Shown here in pieces: positions 1 through 11,329 of a stretch of DNA of 64,000 nt. The stretch is from Dendrolimus kikuchii. Its lineage: Eukaryota > Arthropoda > Insecta > Lepidoptera > Lasiocampidae. The first letter of the stretch is position 1; every line of letters begins with the position of its first letter. The notes under the pieces are model-generated. The model ran no database searches, was not told where the DNA came from, and saw nothing but the letters and a program-made list of their open reading frames with translations. The stretch covers positions 5,957,690 to 6,021,689 of the forward strand of contig CM034403.1 in NCBI GenBank assembly GCA_019925095.2, in the 5' to 3' direction. The translations under genes were made by a program, and so were the position numbers.

Positions 1-39
1 GCCAAATCAGTTCAGCTGTTCTCGAGTTTTAGAGAGACT

Positions 40-310
40 AACGAACAGCAATTGATTATTATATATATAGATAAATATGTTTATATGTATTTAATTTATA
101 AAATATGTAGTTTAAGTATGCTTGTTCAAGATCTAGCTAATAATCTGCACCACCTACATCGTCAGTTTAGGTTAAATTATTCCTTAATATAAGGTTGCCA
201 GGAAGAGATTGCTTTAAGCGATAAGGCCGCCTATTGTTTCTACCATGACAATAATGTAATAGTGCATTTTTTTATAAATTGTATATTTGGTGAGCAATAA
301 AGTGTTATCT
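40..310 (+). repeat. Family D LINE-tail-like repeat
   Basis: The core resembles 'ggttgcctggaagagatcgc' followed by 'gataaggccgcc', then an AT-rich stretch ending in 'ggtgagcaataaagtgtta' and a short (TATC)n run. The same arrangement recurs near 15.97, 19.55, 61.2 and 63.87 kb. The A/T-rich end with an AATAAA-like signal and a microsatellite fits the 3' end of a non-LTR retrotransposon. The parent LINE is not in the window, so the class is inferred. Confidence 0.6.
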
Positions 311-770
311 ATCTATCTTGTTCTATAATTTGACATCTGATCTGCCAGTATCAAGTTAAACTACCTCATTTTGACAATAATAATAAAAGACCTGGAACAT
401 AACGATAATTAAAAACAAAGTAATACGCTTAAATGTTAAAATCGCTCTAAAGATTCCAAAGTTACGTAAGTATATATTTATACCCAACTTTATAATCGTC
501 TGTGAAATGTCTTAATTTTTCCGTACATGTAAGCAATTTATGAAGATATGTTGCAGTACAAACTTTTATAGTACGTCTCGTCATTATTATAACAATAATA
601 ATATTCTTCTTTCCTCTTATTGTATCTTTGTCTTACTGAGCGTGGACTGTTTGCTACAACGTCATTAATTCTTCGAAAAGTAATTCTGTAACATACTCTG
701 TATAATATTTTTAAAAAAGAACTTGAGATATAAATAGAATAAAAAATATAAAGAAAAACAATTATTAGCT
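311..770. other. AT-rich spacer, no gene seen
   Basis: Low-complexity AT-rich DNA. I see no convincing exon, repeat copy or RNA gene on either strand. Confidence 0.5.
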
Positions 771-950
771 AGACGTGTTGCTGGTGAGTTTCTTGCCGCT
801 TCTTCTCCTTAAAAGCAATAACACGTTGCGAAGCAGTGTCCGTAGAATAGGAAGTAAAATTAAATTTTGACTTATATGTATGACCTTCAAAAAGTGTTCT
901 CCGGTGGAACCTATTTTGAATAAAAAGTTATGAATTTGAATTTGAGAAAC
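771..950 (+). repeat. Interspersed repeat with 'gagtttcttgccgcttctt' core
   Basis: The block around 'gagtttcttgccgcttcttctc' and 'acacgttgcgaagc' reappears in reverse orientation at 10.59-10.69 kb. Such sequences are common at the 3' ends of lepidopteran LINEs. Class inferred only from recurrence. Confidence 0.45.
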
Positions 951-1261
951 TCTGCTTTATTTAGTCCATAAACAATATTTTCCCAAACTCCTCAAGTATC
1001 TCAAACTACCATTCACAGCACGGCCTTTATGGTAATCGAGCGATAAATCATTGGAAAATTCCTTTTCCTGTAACTGGCTGATAAGCGCAGAGCAAAATAT
1101 GCGGGTAGGAACAATTTGTAAGCTTGATTGACCTTCACTCAGACTTGACCTTTCTACCATCATTAATCGAATCTTCCGTAATGCAGTTCCGAAATCATTC
1201 ATGGTCAGATTACAAAATAGATAGGCACGTGTTTTGAAAGAAAACTATATCAAGAATTTTG
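951..1261. other. Spacer, no gene seen
   Basis: Contains an 81-codon minus-strand open frame (957-1202) with no recognisable domain and no splice context. I treat it as chance. Confidence 0.4.
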
Positions 1262-1495
1262 ATTATAGTTGCCTTGACGGCTTCGCACGGGTGGACGTTT
1301 AGTAGTTTTAGTAGAGATCCCTAATTGTTTCTAGTAATAAATATAGCCTATATTACTCAAGGATAATGTAGCATTCTAACGGTGAGAGAATTTTTGAAAT
1401 CGGTCCAGTAGTTTTTGAGTTTATTCCTTACAAACATACAAAAATACAAATTTTTCCTCTTTATAGTATTATCGTACTAATACTAGCAAAGAGAA
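1262..1495 (+). repeat. Family F-like 'cggcttcgcacggg' repeat
   Basis: Begins 'gacggcttcgcacgggtgg', runs through 'aatatagcctatattactc' and 'gaaatcggtccagtagttt', and ends in 'tactaatactagcaaag'. This order is typical of a very abundant lepidopteran interspersed element. Other members lie at 14.46, 20.07, 31.95, 34.33, 37.5, 42.55, 49.45, 52.08 and 58.85 kb. Confidence 0.5.
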
Positions 1496-1549
1496 ACGTA
1501 TCTTACAAGGAGCGTTTCGGACATTTTCAAGTTGATTCCCTGGAGAAGA

Positions 1550-1876
1550 TTTATCCGTGAAGGAACGGAGAAAGAATACAATTTCCTGCGGCCGGGCGGC
1601 CTGTCGTAAAAGGCGACTAAACAACCCACAGCCAGGTGGTAGGACATTTGCCCGACTGGATGGCTACCAACCCTGGTCTAAAGTATGTTGTCATAACAAC
1701 CTTGAGTTGTGTTCCGGCATTAGTGACAAGGTTCCAGTCTCCCTTAAGAGAGCAGCAGCGCATTTGTAGCACCGTTGGTGTGACAAATGTTCATAGGCGA
1801 TGGTAACCGTTTTCCATCAAGTGGGCCGTCTGCCTGTCTGCTGAACTCCTGCAATAAAAAAATAAATAAAAAAAGA
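1550..1876 (+). repeat. Family A SINE-like element, near full length
   Basis: Starts 'ttatccgtgaaggaacgg' and ends 'ctcctgcaataaaaaaat' with an A-rich tail. It is one of about 16 copies in the window. The element has 90-codon-scale open frames on both strands, but they resemble no protein I know, and I see no clear tRNA-like A and B boxes. I call it an A-tailed, retroposed SINE-like element. Confidence 0.7.
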
Positions 1877-3167
1877 AGAGGCGCGACATTTTAAACCTGA
1901 TGATTTTATATAAATTAATACATTATAAAAAAGTTTGCCCTCCTATGTACGGTCAACTTCAGAGTGCCTGCTAACTATCTCCGCTCACGCATCACTATCT
2001 ACAGTCCGCCTTTGTGCAGACAACCTTAGGCAGCACTTCACCCGTTCTTTGAATGATTAAACTATATAATAAATATAGCTCCACTATAGATGTTTGCCAA
2101 TTCACTACCTAAGTTTCGCCGAATATTGTACAATATGCTTCCATGTGAAACTTTATATCGTTACAATTTTTTTTTGTTTGAATAATCGCCGTTTAAGCTA
2201 TAAATGGTTGTGTATTTATATGTATGTCTAAATTTGTTTGTCCTTATTTTTTATGGATTCCTAAAATTGCGTTTGACCACTGTCTCACATGATGTTGAGT
2301 GATGACGCAGTCTAGGATAGACCACGCTTATCTAGATTTGTCAGGAAAAAACGACTCCTTTTTCAACCTAAGCTGTCTTTTTTCGTTTCTAATAGGTTAC
2401 ACAATAATCTTAGTATTGTAATTTTGATATGTCTCCTACAATTTTATAGTGTAGTAACTGTAAACGAACCAAATAAATAAACAACATTAACGTAGAAGTA
2501 TAGATTGGGAATCAATTATATTTGTATCTCAAATAACTGTATTTGTGTAAACACTAAACATTAACATTTACCTAGTAGATGTTGGAACCATTATCTTGAT
2601 TTTAGCCCTTAGGGCCAGCTCGATCAGTGTGATACCACGCTCTCACAGCATATAGGCGTGAAACGGTTAGCCTTGAGCTAAGCGTGTTTCGGAAAAGGAA
2701 ACAATATTTATGGTCTCTCACGTCGATAACTTGACAACGGGCTATAATAATTCAGTCTCAACTTTCTGCAGAAGCTATGGTAGCCAGATCCTTCCGACAT
2801 AAATATCGCGCAAAAGTACTTACACGTTTCTTGGCCAGGATTCAGACCCACGTCGTTTTTGAAATGCAAGCCCTTTAAACGCATGACCTTCTAATTCCAC
2901 ATATTCCAACACAACGGTTAAAACTTGTTGACATCAGATAAATTATAACAATGACTTAGTTGTCACCTAATGATTTATCATTGTACAAATTGCTTGAAAA
3001 TAGGGCAAGATGCACCGACACACATTTGCGCGAACTTGACCGACTAAAGTGCAGTCTGTTCTAGACAATTATGAGGCGCTGTTGGGTGCATATCATTTTA
3101 TATTAATGTGGACAATGTTATATAACCTTAATGTAAATGTAATAAAGCTGTTCGGGGTGTTGAGTTT
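1877..3167. other. Spacer, no gene recognised
   Basis: AT-rich DNA with moderately complex patches, for example 2580-2900. I see no exon with matching splice sites and no repeat shared with the rest of the window. Confidence 0.4.
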
Positions 3168-3295
3168 CTCTCTCTTTCCTTTCTTCTTTTTCTTCTGCCA
3201 ATTATTTGGGATCGGCACAAGATGTATTTTCCATATTCCCCTATTCTGGTATACGTCACCTTATCTGTTCACGTAACGTCACACATCCATCCCAA
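3168..3295 (-). repeat. Family G LINE 3'-tail fragment
   Basis: Carries 'caattatttgggatcggc' and 'ccatattcccctattctgg'. Equivalent stretches occur at 9.84-9.99, 31.08-31.22 and 33.66-33.74 kb. They look like reverse-strand 3' ends of a second RTE-like LINE. The 3' coding end of such a LINE may be what survives at 54.2-54.7 kb. Confidence 0.5.
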
Positions 3296-4050
3296 TATTC
3301 TTACCTCAGCTAAGCTGAGACCTTTCTGGGCTGGTACTTTAGTGGCCCAACATTCACCCTACATACACACATCATAGCCGAATGTTACCTCAAAATGCAG
3401 GACTGTCCTAGCCCGTAGACTTTTTTATAAAAAAAATAGAAAACATTGTTCTTTTATAAAAATAAAATATATATTTAATTTTAAAAACTACAAAATTGCA
3501 GCTAGCCAGCAGCAGAGCCTGGGGTCCAAACTACCGGTGGACAGGGCTCAAAAATAAACTATTATTATTATTCGGACCTGTATAAACCCGGTGTCGGATC
3601 AAGGTGCTAACTCGGACCAGCAGATTCGCAAATACATTTTTTTTTGACAGGTAGACGCAGTGGTGGATATACCAATAGGCTGAGTAGGCTGGAGCCTAGG
3701 GCAGCAGATTTTGGTGGAGCGGCAAATTTGGGGCCAATTTTTTTATGTATTATGTCTTCACAATCTTCAAACTACGGTAAAAAGGAGGTCTAATTCAAGA
3801 CTATACCCGTCTCACGATATGTACACAAATCATAAAGTTACAATTTTATTGACAAAAAAATTATCTAATTAATATGATTGTAAATTAGGGTATCGATTTA
3901 TCGGTAGGGGCGGTAAAATTTGAATAGCCTACAGGCGTCATATTTCTAAATCCCCTGATGGGTAGACGGTCCACCTGATCGAATGCAGTTACAGTCTCCT
4001 ATAGACGTTTGCAACACCAGAGATGTTACTAATCCCATATTGTAGCATAC
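3296..4050. other. Repeat-rich spacer, no gene
   Basis: Holds a possible repeat with 'gtggtggatataccaatagg' and 'ctggagcctagggcagc', and a decayed family A-like scrap near 3955-4045 ('cacctgatcgaatgcag', 'gacgtttgcaacacc'). No exon seen. Confidence 0.35.
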
Positions 4051-4269
4051 ATACATACATACATAACTTCACGCCAGTTCCCTTGCGGGGTAGGCACGAA
4101 CAACAGAGCGCCATTTAGGCCCATTCTTACACACCTCACTTGCTTCTTTGACATTCATAACTCTTGTCATGCACACTCGTCTGTTCTTAAGGCTCCTGAC
4201 ATCACACTCTGCTAGTACACAATCAATTTGATCATGGAAGGTGTGTCGTGGCCTTCCACGACTTCTGCA

Positions 4270-5492
4270 TCAATCCACTTTTGCATTGTATATCTGTTTA
4301 GTCATTCTTTCATCATACATTCTTTCCACATGCCCGAACCACCGGAGCAATCCTTTCCTTACCTTCACCCCGACACTCTCTTTCAGACCAACTCTCTTTC
4401 TTACTTCGGTATTACGAACGCGGTCCGCGAGCGTCACTCCGCAGATTTTGCGCAGTGCTCGCATCTCGACCGCGTTTACTCTACTTTCATGCTCTCTCTT
4501 CCATACCCAACTCTCGCTTCCATACGTGAGCGTAGGTACCAGCACCGCGTTGTGTATGGCGAGCTGGGCCTTCTGGCTGAGGTTCTTAGCGCCTAGAAGT
4601 TTACCTAACGCTCCATTCAAACTATTCCCCAAATTTACTCTTCTTTCTATATCAGTGGTGTACCTTCCATCCCTGCTAAAAGCACATCCAAGATATACAA
4701 ACTCATTCACTTGCTCCAGCATAACATAATCGACCATTATCCTTGCATTCGTTCTGGTTTCTTCTCTTTCAAACACCATAACCTTTGTTTTCTTCGCATT
4801 CAAATGTAAGCCTCTCGCCTGACAGTCATCTTTCATCATTGTGACTAGTGTTTGCAGTTCTGATGGCGATTCGGCTAAAAGCACGGCATCATCCGCATAA
4901 AGCAAGGTGCTTACTACTAGATCACTCATTCGCACCCCAAAATCCATCAATCTTATTCTCTGGAGACAATCGTCCAGGTATAGGATGAACAGCAAAGCCG
5001 ACAGCACGCAGCCCTGACGCCAATATTGACGTCAAACCAGGGCGACAGGCTGCCATCCACTCGCACGCATGCCATACAGTCCTCGTAAGTGGACTGCACA
5101 GCACGCATCAATTGGCCATTAATCCCATATCCGGGCAATATGTCCCAGAGGTCCTTCCGCACAACCCTGTCAAATGCTTTCTCTAGATCCACAAAACCGC
5201 AGAAAACCTACCGGCCCATAGCCAGCTGCTTCTCTACGATATTGCGGAGAGAGAAAACTTGATCCATACATCTCCTTCCATTTCTGAAGCCACCTTGTGC
5301 ATCCCACAGTAATCCATCGGATACCACTCTCATTCTCTTTTCAATAATCTTCGTATACACTTTAGATGCTGTGCTGATCAAACTGATGGCCCTGTAGCTG
5401 GCGCACTCCATACGTGACCCCTTACCTTTATACAAGGGCACGATGACAGCGCGCCTCCAGTCCTTGGGAACCTTTCCCGTCCTCCAGCACAA
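4270..5492 (-). pseudogene. RTE reverse transcriptase domain, broken
   Basis: Three overlapping minus-strand frames together carry reverse transcriptase motifs: AVIVPLYKGKG, YRAISLISTASK, AQGGFRNGRRC, VDLEKAFDRV and the catalytic LLYADDAVLLA. The frame is broken by a shift near 5500, an in-frame stop near 5203, a second shift near 5010, and a stop at 4270, where other copies continue into [19 protein letters not shown]. The copy therefore cannot make a working enzyme. Confidence 0.8.
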
Positions 5493-7095
5493 GTTGCATA
5501 AGGACAGGAAAGCGTCCCGGACGCAGGTCGATCTCTTCCAACGTGATCTCGGATGCTGACTCCTCGGAGTCAGTCACAGACTCAGTCGTGGTGCCAGCAT
5601 CCGGGATATCATCATACATTTCTCTAAAATATTCACTCCATCGCGCTAACACCTCTTGTGGGTTAGCAAGAACGTCCCCTGCTTTAGATTTTATTCTTTC
5701 CATTCTGGAAGCTGACGAACAACCCCGAGACTTCTTAACCTCTCTCCAAAAGAGTTTGGTATTCGCCTTGAAGTTCTCCGTCAGCTTCTCTTCTTCTTTC
5801 AATTTTATACTTTCGCGCTTCTCTTTCACTAAAGCTTTGGTTTCGTTCTTGCAGAGGCGATAAAAAATTTTCTTCATCTCTTTCATACTGTCATTCTGTT
5901 GCAAAGAAGCAACATAATCCAGCCAGGCTTTTCTCTTTCTCTCTACGCTGGATTTAACATCCGCGTCCCACCATTCATCACCTTTCGTTGTTATGTGCCT
6001 CTTTGCGCATCCACATGCTTCTTTTGCGCTTTCCACTATACTTTCTTTCATACTATCCCAGTCATTATCCACATCTAAGTCGGAGAAGTCCGCTTTTGCA
6101 AGCCTTTCTTCGACTAGGCGCGCATACATACTCCTTACACTAACATCTTCCAATTTTTCACACTTTATTCTTTCAAGCTCCCCGAAATTGGTACGCACTC
6201 GCCAGTGTCTCCACTTCCTGAAAAGGCCCACAAACCGGCTTATCACCAGGTAGTGGTCCGTTTCAAGAGTGGGGCCTCTGTAGGCTCTTGTATCCATTAT
6301 TGTGTTTCGGAGGCGACTATCTATTAAAATCAGATCAATCATACTTTTCTGATCATTCATTCCCCATGTATACGTGTGAATATCCTTATGATGGAATAAA
6401 GTGTTCGACACAAGCAAGTTTCTTTCCATGCATACGTCTATGATTGGCCTACCAGCATCGTTCACTCTCTTGTCACCATAGGGTCCAAGCACAGCCTCAA
6501 GGCCGTCTCGTTTGGTGCCCACCCAGCCATTAAGATCACCACACATAATTATTCTTTCATTCCCTTCAGCCAGATCCAGAATTTCTCTCACAGACTCCCA
6601 AAACTTCTCGAGTTCTTGGGGATCCGCTGAGCTTACGGGAGCATAAGCTGCGACCAGAAAAACTCGCGTAATCCCCAGTTTTAGACGGACCCAGAGAAGT
6701 CTCGGGTTCACCAGACAATAGTCTTTTACTCCAGACACAAAGCGGGTTGAGAGTACGACGCCTACCCCCCCACTTGCACGCTCGTCCAGGTCCACGCCGG
6801 ACCACAGAGCAAGCATGCCACCGGGGAGGTCATCGATGTCGCACCCCTTCCGCTTTGTCTCTGTCAGACATAAGGCATCCAGGCTTCTCTCATTCATTAT
6901 ATCAATCATTTCGTCCATCTTATCTTTCATTCCACCTCTCACATTCCACGTGCCTATACGGCACTCTGCTCCTCTCGACCCGCCAGGTTTGGCGCTGCGT
7001 GAAGGGTGGCGGCCCCCTTCGCCGCATGCGCGAGAGTTCACACCGACGGGGGCGCATCGGTGAGCGTCGCCTGCGGGGGACGCCCTATTGTGCAC
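5428..7095 (-). pseudogene. RTE endonuclease domain and linker (555 codons open)
   Basis: The open frame shows endonuclease/exonuclease/phosphatase motifs in order: GTWNVRG (Asn near residue 51), LTETK (Glu near 79), AYAPVSS, GDLNGWVG, SMIDLILID and ETDHYLV. These supply the usual metal- and DNA-binding residues of the LINE endonuclease that nicks target DNA. A charged linker follows (KEEEKLTENFK). Near 5500 the frame shifts, and the last 30 or so residues are out-of-frame sequence. In insect annotation such proteins are often mislabelled craniofacial development protein 2-like. Confidence 0.8.
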
Positions 7096-7240
7096 TGCAC
7101 GTCTGTGAACTCGGGTCAGAATTGGGGCCCTGCCTAAATAGGCCTTTCACTCGAGGTTAACACTCTGCTTTTCGTTTCGAATATGAGGAAAGTAAATAAA
7201 AACTGATTACTTAAGCAAACAACTACTTCTCTAATGAAAT

Positions 7241-7418
7241 ACATACATACATACATACATAACTTCACGCCAGTTCCCTTGCGGGGTAGGCACGAACAAC
7301 AGAGTGCCATTTAGGCTTATTCTTACACACCTCACTTGCCTCTTTGACATTCATAACTCTTGTCATGCAAGCTCGTCTGTTCTTAAGGCTCCTGACATCA
7401 CCTTCTGCTAGTACACGA
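7241..7418 (-). mobile_element. RTE 3'-end fragment with 11-bp target-site duplication
   Basis: A strongly 5'-truncated copy of the same RTE family: (ATAC)n tail, then the conserved 3' tail, ending at 'gtacacga'. It is flanked by direct repeats of tctaatgaaat at 7230-7240 and 7419-7429, marking an ordinary target-primed insertion. Confidence 0.85.
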
Positions 7419-7429
7419 TCTAATGAAAT

Positions 7430-7914
7430 CGGGCGTTAAATCCATATCTCTGATAAACTCATTTAATACGTCATGAAACATCAAGTAAATTTCTTTTTCT
7501 GTCGCATTCTACCAGCCAGTATTTTTTTGTCACTGAAGATAGTAAGTATTTAACTAAAATTTATGTAAATTAAATAAAAATTTAGTGAAAAGAATTTATA
7601 AGTATAAAATGATGTTACAAAATCGTTGTTTTTTTATTATAATTATCCCGCGATTTGACAGTGTAAAAAAAGTTGGGACATGAGTCGCATGTATTATCTA
7701 TGGCTCCCAGGTTTCCGAGGGACGAAAGGTACTCTTTTCATCCCTGTGATCAGGCAACTGCAAGCGTACTTTCAGAATATGAGAAATGAAAAATGAATTT
7801 TTATTTGGTATATACTGGCAATAACAGAGACGAAAATAAATTAATTTCTTTAAACACAGGCTGCAAAATTTTAGTAAACTATAATGGTTTTATTCATACT
7901 GAGTTAGAATAAGT
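7430..7914. other. AT-rich spacer, no gene
   Basis: No exon or recognised repeat seen. Confidence 0.4.
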
Positions 7915-9110
7915 TTGTAGTCGTGGTAATAATGGCTAGCGCATGCGACGCAAACTCAAATGCCGCGGATTCGATCGAATCCTAGCCGGAACGCATGCAC
8001 CCACTTGGGCCATTTTTAATAGACTCCAAAAAGGAGGAGATACTCAACTTGATTGGTATTTTTTTTATGTATGTACACCGATTACGCTGAGATTTGTGAT
8101 CCGATTTACGTGATTCTTCTTTAGTTTGATGCGGAATAGTTGCCATTTGGTCCTCTAAAAATTTAACATAGTTTGGCCGAGTAGTTTTCATTTTATGAAA
8201 ATATTCCGTTCCCGTTTCTTGGGACCTATATTTTATAAGGCGCGCGACACCTTTCGTAGGCCTACCCATAGCTAGACACTAAAAAGTAACAAATAAAAAA
8301 AACTTTGTTTAAGAAAACCGACTTCAAAAACTAAAAGTATAAAATAACTTAACAAAGATTTTTGACTAAGAATTTATTATTACTTTATTAAGAGACAAAA
8401 TAATGTAAATTTTTCTACATCTTGAAGTAGTTGCCAAGTAATCCATAAAAATTACAATATTTTGCAACATTTTGTTGTTATAATAGTGTATATTGTAATT
8501 TTTATGGTTTGCTCGGCACCGACTTCAAAATGTAAAAAAAAAATATATTATTTTGTCTCTTAATTTTAAAAATTTAATCTCTCTATATCTATAATATCTT
8601 AATCTACAAATTTAATTTTTGAAGTCGGTCTTTTTAAACGAAGTTTTTATTGATTTAATTTAGTATGCATATTATTACAATTTCCACGAACTAACAACGG
8701 TGAAGGAAAAACATCGTAAGGAAACCTGCACGTCGAGATAACCCATGTGTCAAACCTACCAAGCCACCTTGGACAAGCGTGGCGGGGGTATATTGTCCGT
8801 TCCTTTATTACGTTCCTTTATTTTTAATTAATTCAATTAATTCCTCTCTCACTTTTTTACCATTGGACAAGCAGACGCACGAGCTCCCGCCATCAAATGG
8901 TGGAAATACCAACAAAGCTGATGAAACGTTATGCTTCCACTTTTATCATACGTACCGCAGAAGAGTGGAACTCTTTACCGTCGTCTGTTTTTCCTGAAAC
9001 ATACAATCTTGCATTTCCACTTGGCATTAGGCGCAATGTCAGTCAAACGCGAATATATTTAATATAAAAATTGGGAGGCTTGAGCCCAGCAGTGGGACAT
9101 TATGTAATAA
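7915..9110 (+). repeat. Family C SINE, split by inserted sequence
   Basis: The head at 7918-7990 has a tRNA-like part: 'aatggctagcgcatgcgac' followed by 'gattcgatcgaatcc', an approximate B box. The tail at 8660-9110 has 'aaaacatcgtaaggaaacc', 'aagccaccttggacaagcg' and 'gcccagcagtgggac'. The intervening 670 bp include the MITE at 8297-8649. Intact relatives are at 22.79 and 32.47 kb. Confidence 0.55.
8297..8649. mobile_element. MITE with about 33-bp terminal inverted repeats
   Basis: Left end 'aactttgtttaagaaaacc' plus 'gacttcaaaaa' is mirrored at the right end by 'tttttgaagtc' plus 'ggtctttttaaacgaagtt'. Inside is a second inverted pair, 'ccataaaaattacaata' against 'tattgtaatttttatgg' (about 8443-8506). 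No transposase is encoded, so it is a non-autonomous DNA element. Confidence 0.6.
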
Positions 9111-9835
9111 ATAACTACGGGTTAAAGAATTTTATTTCTCATAAAAGAATTTTAACAATTCACTTAAACTATGAGAACATTTATTTATAAGTTGTTGAAA
9201 AATAAGTTGTAATTTGTAACAAGATAGAAAGCACAAATGCTAAAGTTGCAGGTAGTTTTGATTTATTTTTTGTACATGAAAGTTAAAAGTTCCTTCGAAC
9301 CAAAAGAAACAAGGATCTAGATTTCGTGGAAGTGACATTGTGTAACTTGTTAGTTTTTTAAAAATATTTTTTATAATGTATTTATTTTTATATAAGTAAT
9401 GTCTTATGTATTAATATATAAAGATCCAAAGATAATAGTAGGTAGTAGTGTAGTACGGTTCCTAAAAAGCCTACAAACTTTCTTTAAATCATTGGTCGGC
9501 ATTAAAAAAAATGGGAGCCAAATCTGCTTGTTTAGTAAACTTTTATTACACTAAATAAGTAGTGCACTAAATAAAAGTAAATTTCATACTTAATAAATAT
9601 TTATTAATGCAAACAATGCGCTTGCATCTCCTTGGAAAGTTTGAGTAAGTCGGGTTTGTATGTTGTTCTTTTTAATTTTAGGCATGATTCCAAGTTCTCA
9701 TCAATAAGATTTATTATTGCGCCTTCCGTGGATATTTGTACCAGAGCCGCACTTAAGGAGCCAAAGAGCCACATGCGACTCTGGAGCCGCACTTTGTCGA
9801 CCACTGCTATAAATCAATATGAATAAGATCGTAGG
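9111..9835. other. AT-rich spacer with a small repeat scrap
   Basis: The only structured part is 9735-9805, where 'gagccgcacttaaggagcc' and 'tctggagccgcactttg' resemble the end of a common DNA-transposon relic. No exon seen. Confidence 0.35.
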
Positions 9836-9839
9836 TATT

Positions 9840-9995
9840 GTAACTCTGTCTTCTTTCACCTTCCCCCAATTATTTGGGGTCGACAAAGTACGTCTTTTTT
9901 CCATATTCCTCTATTCTGACATACGTCCTCTAACATACCACAAATCCTCAAGTCATTACACAATCTGTCCATCTCTTTTTGGTTCATCTTTACAT
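9840..9995 (-). repeat. Family G LINE 3'-tail fragment
   Basis: Contains 'caattatttggggtcgac' and 'ccatattcctctattctg', matching the copies at 3.2 and 31.1 kb. Confidence 0.5.
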
Positions 9996-10785
9996 TTTTT
10001 TAAAGAATTATAGCTTTAACTATTATATTTTAAAGTTAGAAAAAAAAATTCATTTACCTGCGTCAAATGACGTCAAGCAGACTTTTAAAAGATCTATTAT
10101 AATCTAGATTCAGTTCAAGATATTTTGGGGTGCATAAATTTATGCACATCTGAATTTGAAATTGTTGAACAGAACCAACGCTATACAAGCTGTTTGACGA
10201 TGTTACACGTCTTTATAAGTGATTATTTATGTTTTTGGGTGTCATTAGATTCTAAATTAAGCATGACAATGTCTTCCTATAAAAAAAATAATTGAAAAAA
10301 CGATTATTCTGTCTAATTAAATTTTATTCTGTAAATCCATAATAACATCGTTTTGCTTCCACAATATACAATTACGTGATATTCAAGAGAAATAAATAAC
10401 CTGCGTAGATTTCTGAAACAGTGTTAAACAACGCAGTGGAACTAGCGCTTGTTGTGGTTTTGCTCGCGCAATTTTCCATTCTATCTCTAGTGCCCGTGGT
10501 TCTAATTCAATTTTTTTTTATCCAAAAAAAGTTCCACTAAAGAACATTTTTAGATGGTCAAACATATACGTAAAATTTAAATCTACTCCCTATTCTATAT
10601 ACAATTGTACACCGCCTCGCAACGTGTCATCGCCGTTGAAAGAGAAGCGGCAAGAAACTCCCCAACAACACATCTAGCTAAAAATTCTTTATCTTCACGT
10701 TTATTTTTTAATTTAATACAGAATTAGTAGCTATGTTATACAATTACTTTTTGAAGAATTAATGGAGTTGTGGCAAACAGAGATC
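9996..10785. other. AT-rich spacer with one repeat
   Basis: Positions 10590-10690 repeat the 771-950 element in reverse ('gagaagcggcaagaaactc'). Otherwise nothing recognised. Confidence 0.4.
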
Positions 10786-10789
10786 GAGT

Positions 10790-11078
10790 TTTTTTGTTTT
10801 TATTTCATGAGTTCAGCAGACAGCCCACCTGATGGACATTTTACAACAAAGGTGCTATCGATGTGCTGTCTCTCTCCAAAGGGAGACTGGAACTTGGCCT
10901 CTAATGTGGAAACACAGCTCAAGCTTGTAATGGTGGCATACTCTAAACCAAGGGTGGTAGCTATCCAGTCGGGAAAATGCCCTACCACCTGGTTGTGGGT
11001 TGTTTTGTCGCCTCTTACGATAAGCCGCCCGGCAGCAGGAAATTGTATTCTTTCTCCGTTCCTGCACGGATAAAAAGT
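10790..11078 (-). repeat. Family A SINE-like element, reverse
   Basis: Reads 'catgagttcagcagacag' at the left and 'cgttcctgcacggataaa' at the right, which is a family A copy on the minus strand. It lies next to a plus-strand copy at 11120-11312, making a loose inverted pair. Confidence 0.7.
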
Positions 11079-11119
11079 TATTTATAAAACAGTCACGGGC
11101 CGCATGGGCGCAGCCCGCA

Positions 11120-11312
11120 GGCCGTCTGTTGCCGACCGCTGGTCTAAAGTATGCCACCATAACCACCCTGAATTGTGTTCCGGCATAAGTGGCCAGGCTC
11201 CAGTCTCCCTTTAGAGAGCAGCAGCGCATTTATAGCACCCTTCGTGTTGCGATGGTAACCGCTTTCCACCAGTTGGACCGTCAACCTGTCTGCTGAACTC
11301 ATGCAAAAAAAA
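11120..11312 (+). repeat. Family A SINE-like element, 5'-truncated
   Basis: Begins near 'gaccgctggtctaaagtatg' and ends 'gaactcatgcaaaaaaaa'. Confidence 0.65.
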
Positions 11313-11329
11313 GGTCTTCGGAACTCATG

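Larger units (their letters stand above)
4051..7150 (-). mobile_element. RTE-clade non-LTR retrotransposon, near full length, inactivated
   Basis: The element reads right to left. Its 5' half encodes an apurinic-type endonuclease, then a reverse transcriptase. Its 3' end, at the left, is a conserved untranslated tail beginning after 'cttgcggggtaggcacg' and ending in (ATAC)n. Endonuclease plus reverse transcriptase without a separate gag-like frame, and a microsatellite tail instead of poly(A), are RTE hallmarks. Other copies of its 3' end lie at 7.24, 18.90, 19.31 and 36.40 kb. I could not find a target-site duplication for this copy, so the 5' limit (about 7150) is approximate. Confidence 0.85.

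Noticed and set aside
4228..4729. Plus-strand open frames of 122 and 162 codons
   Set aside because: They are mirror frames of the reverse transcriptase on the minus strand; similar shadows occur at 19.08 and 36.57 kb.
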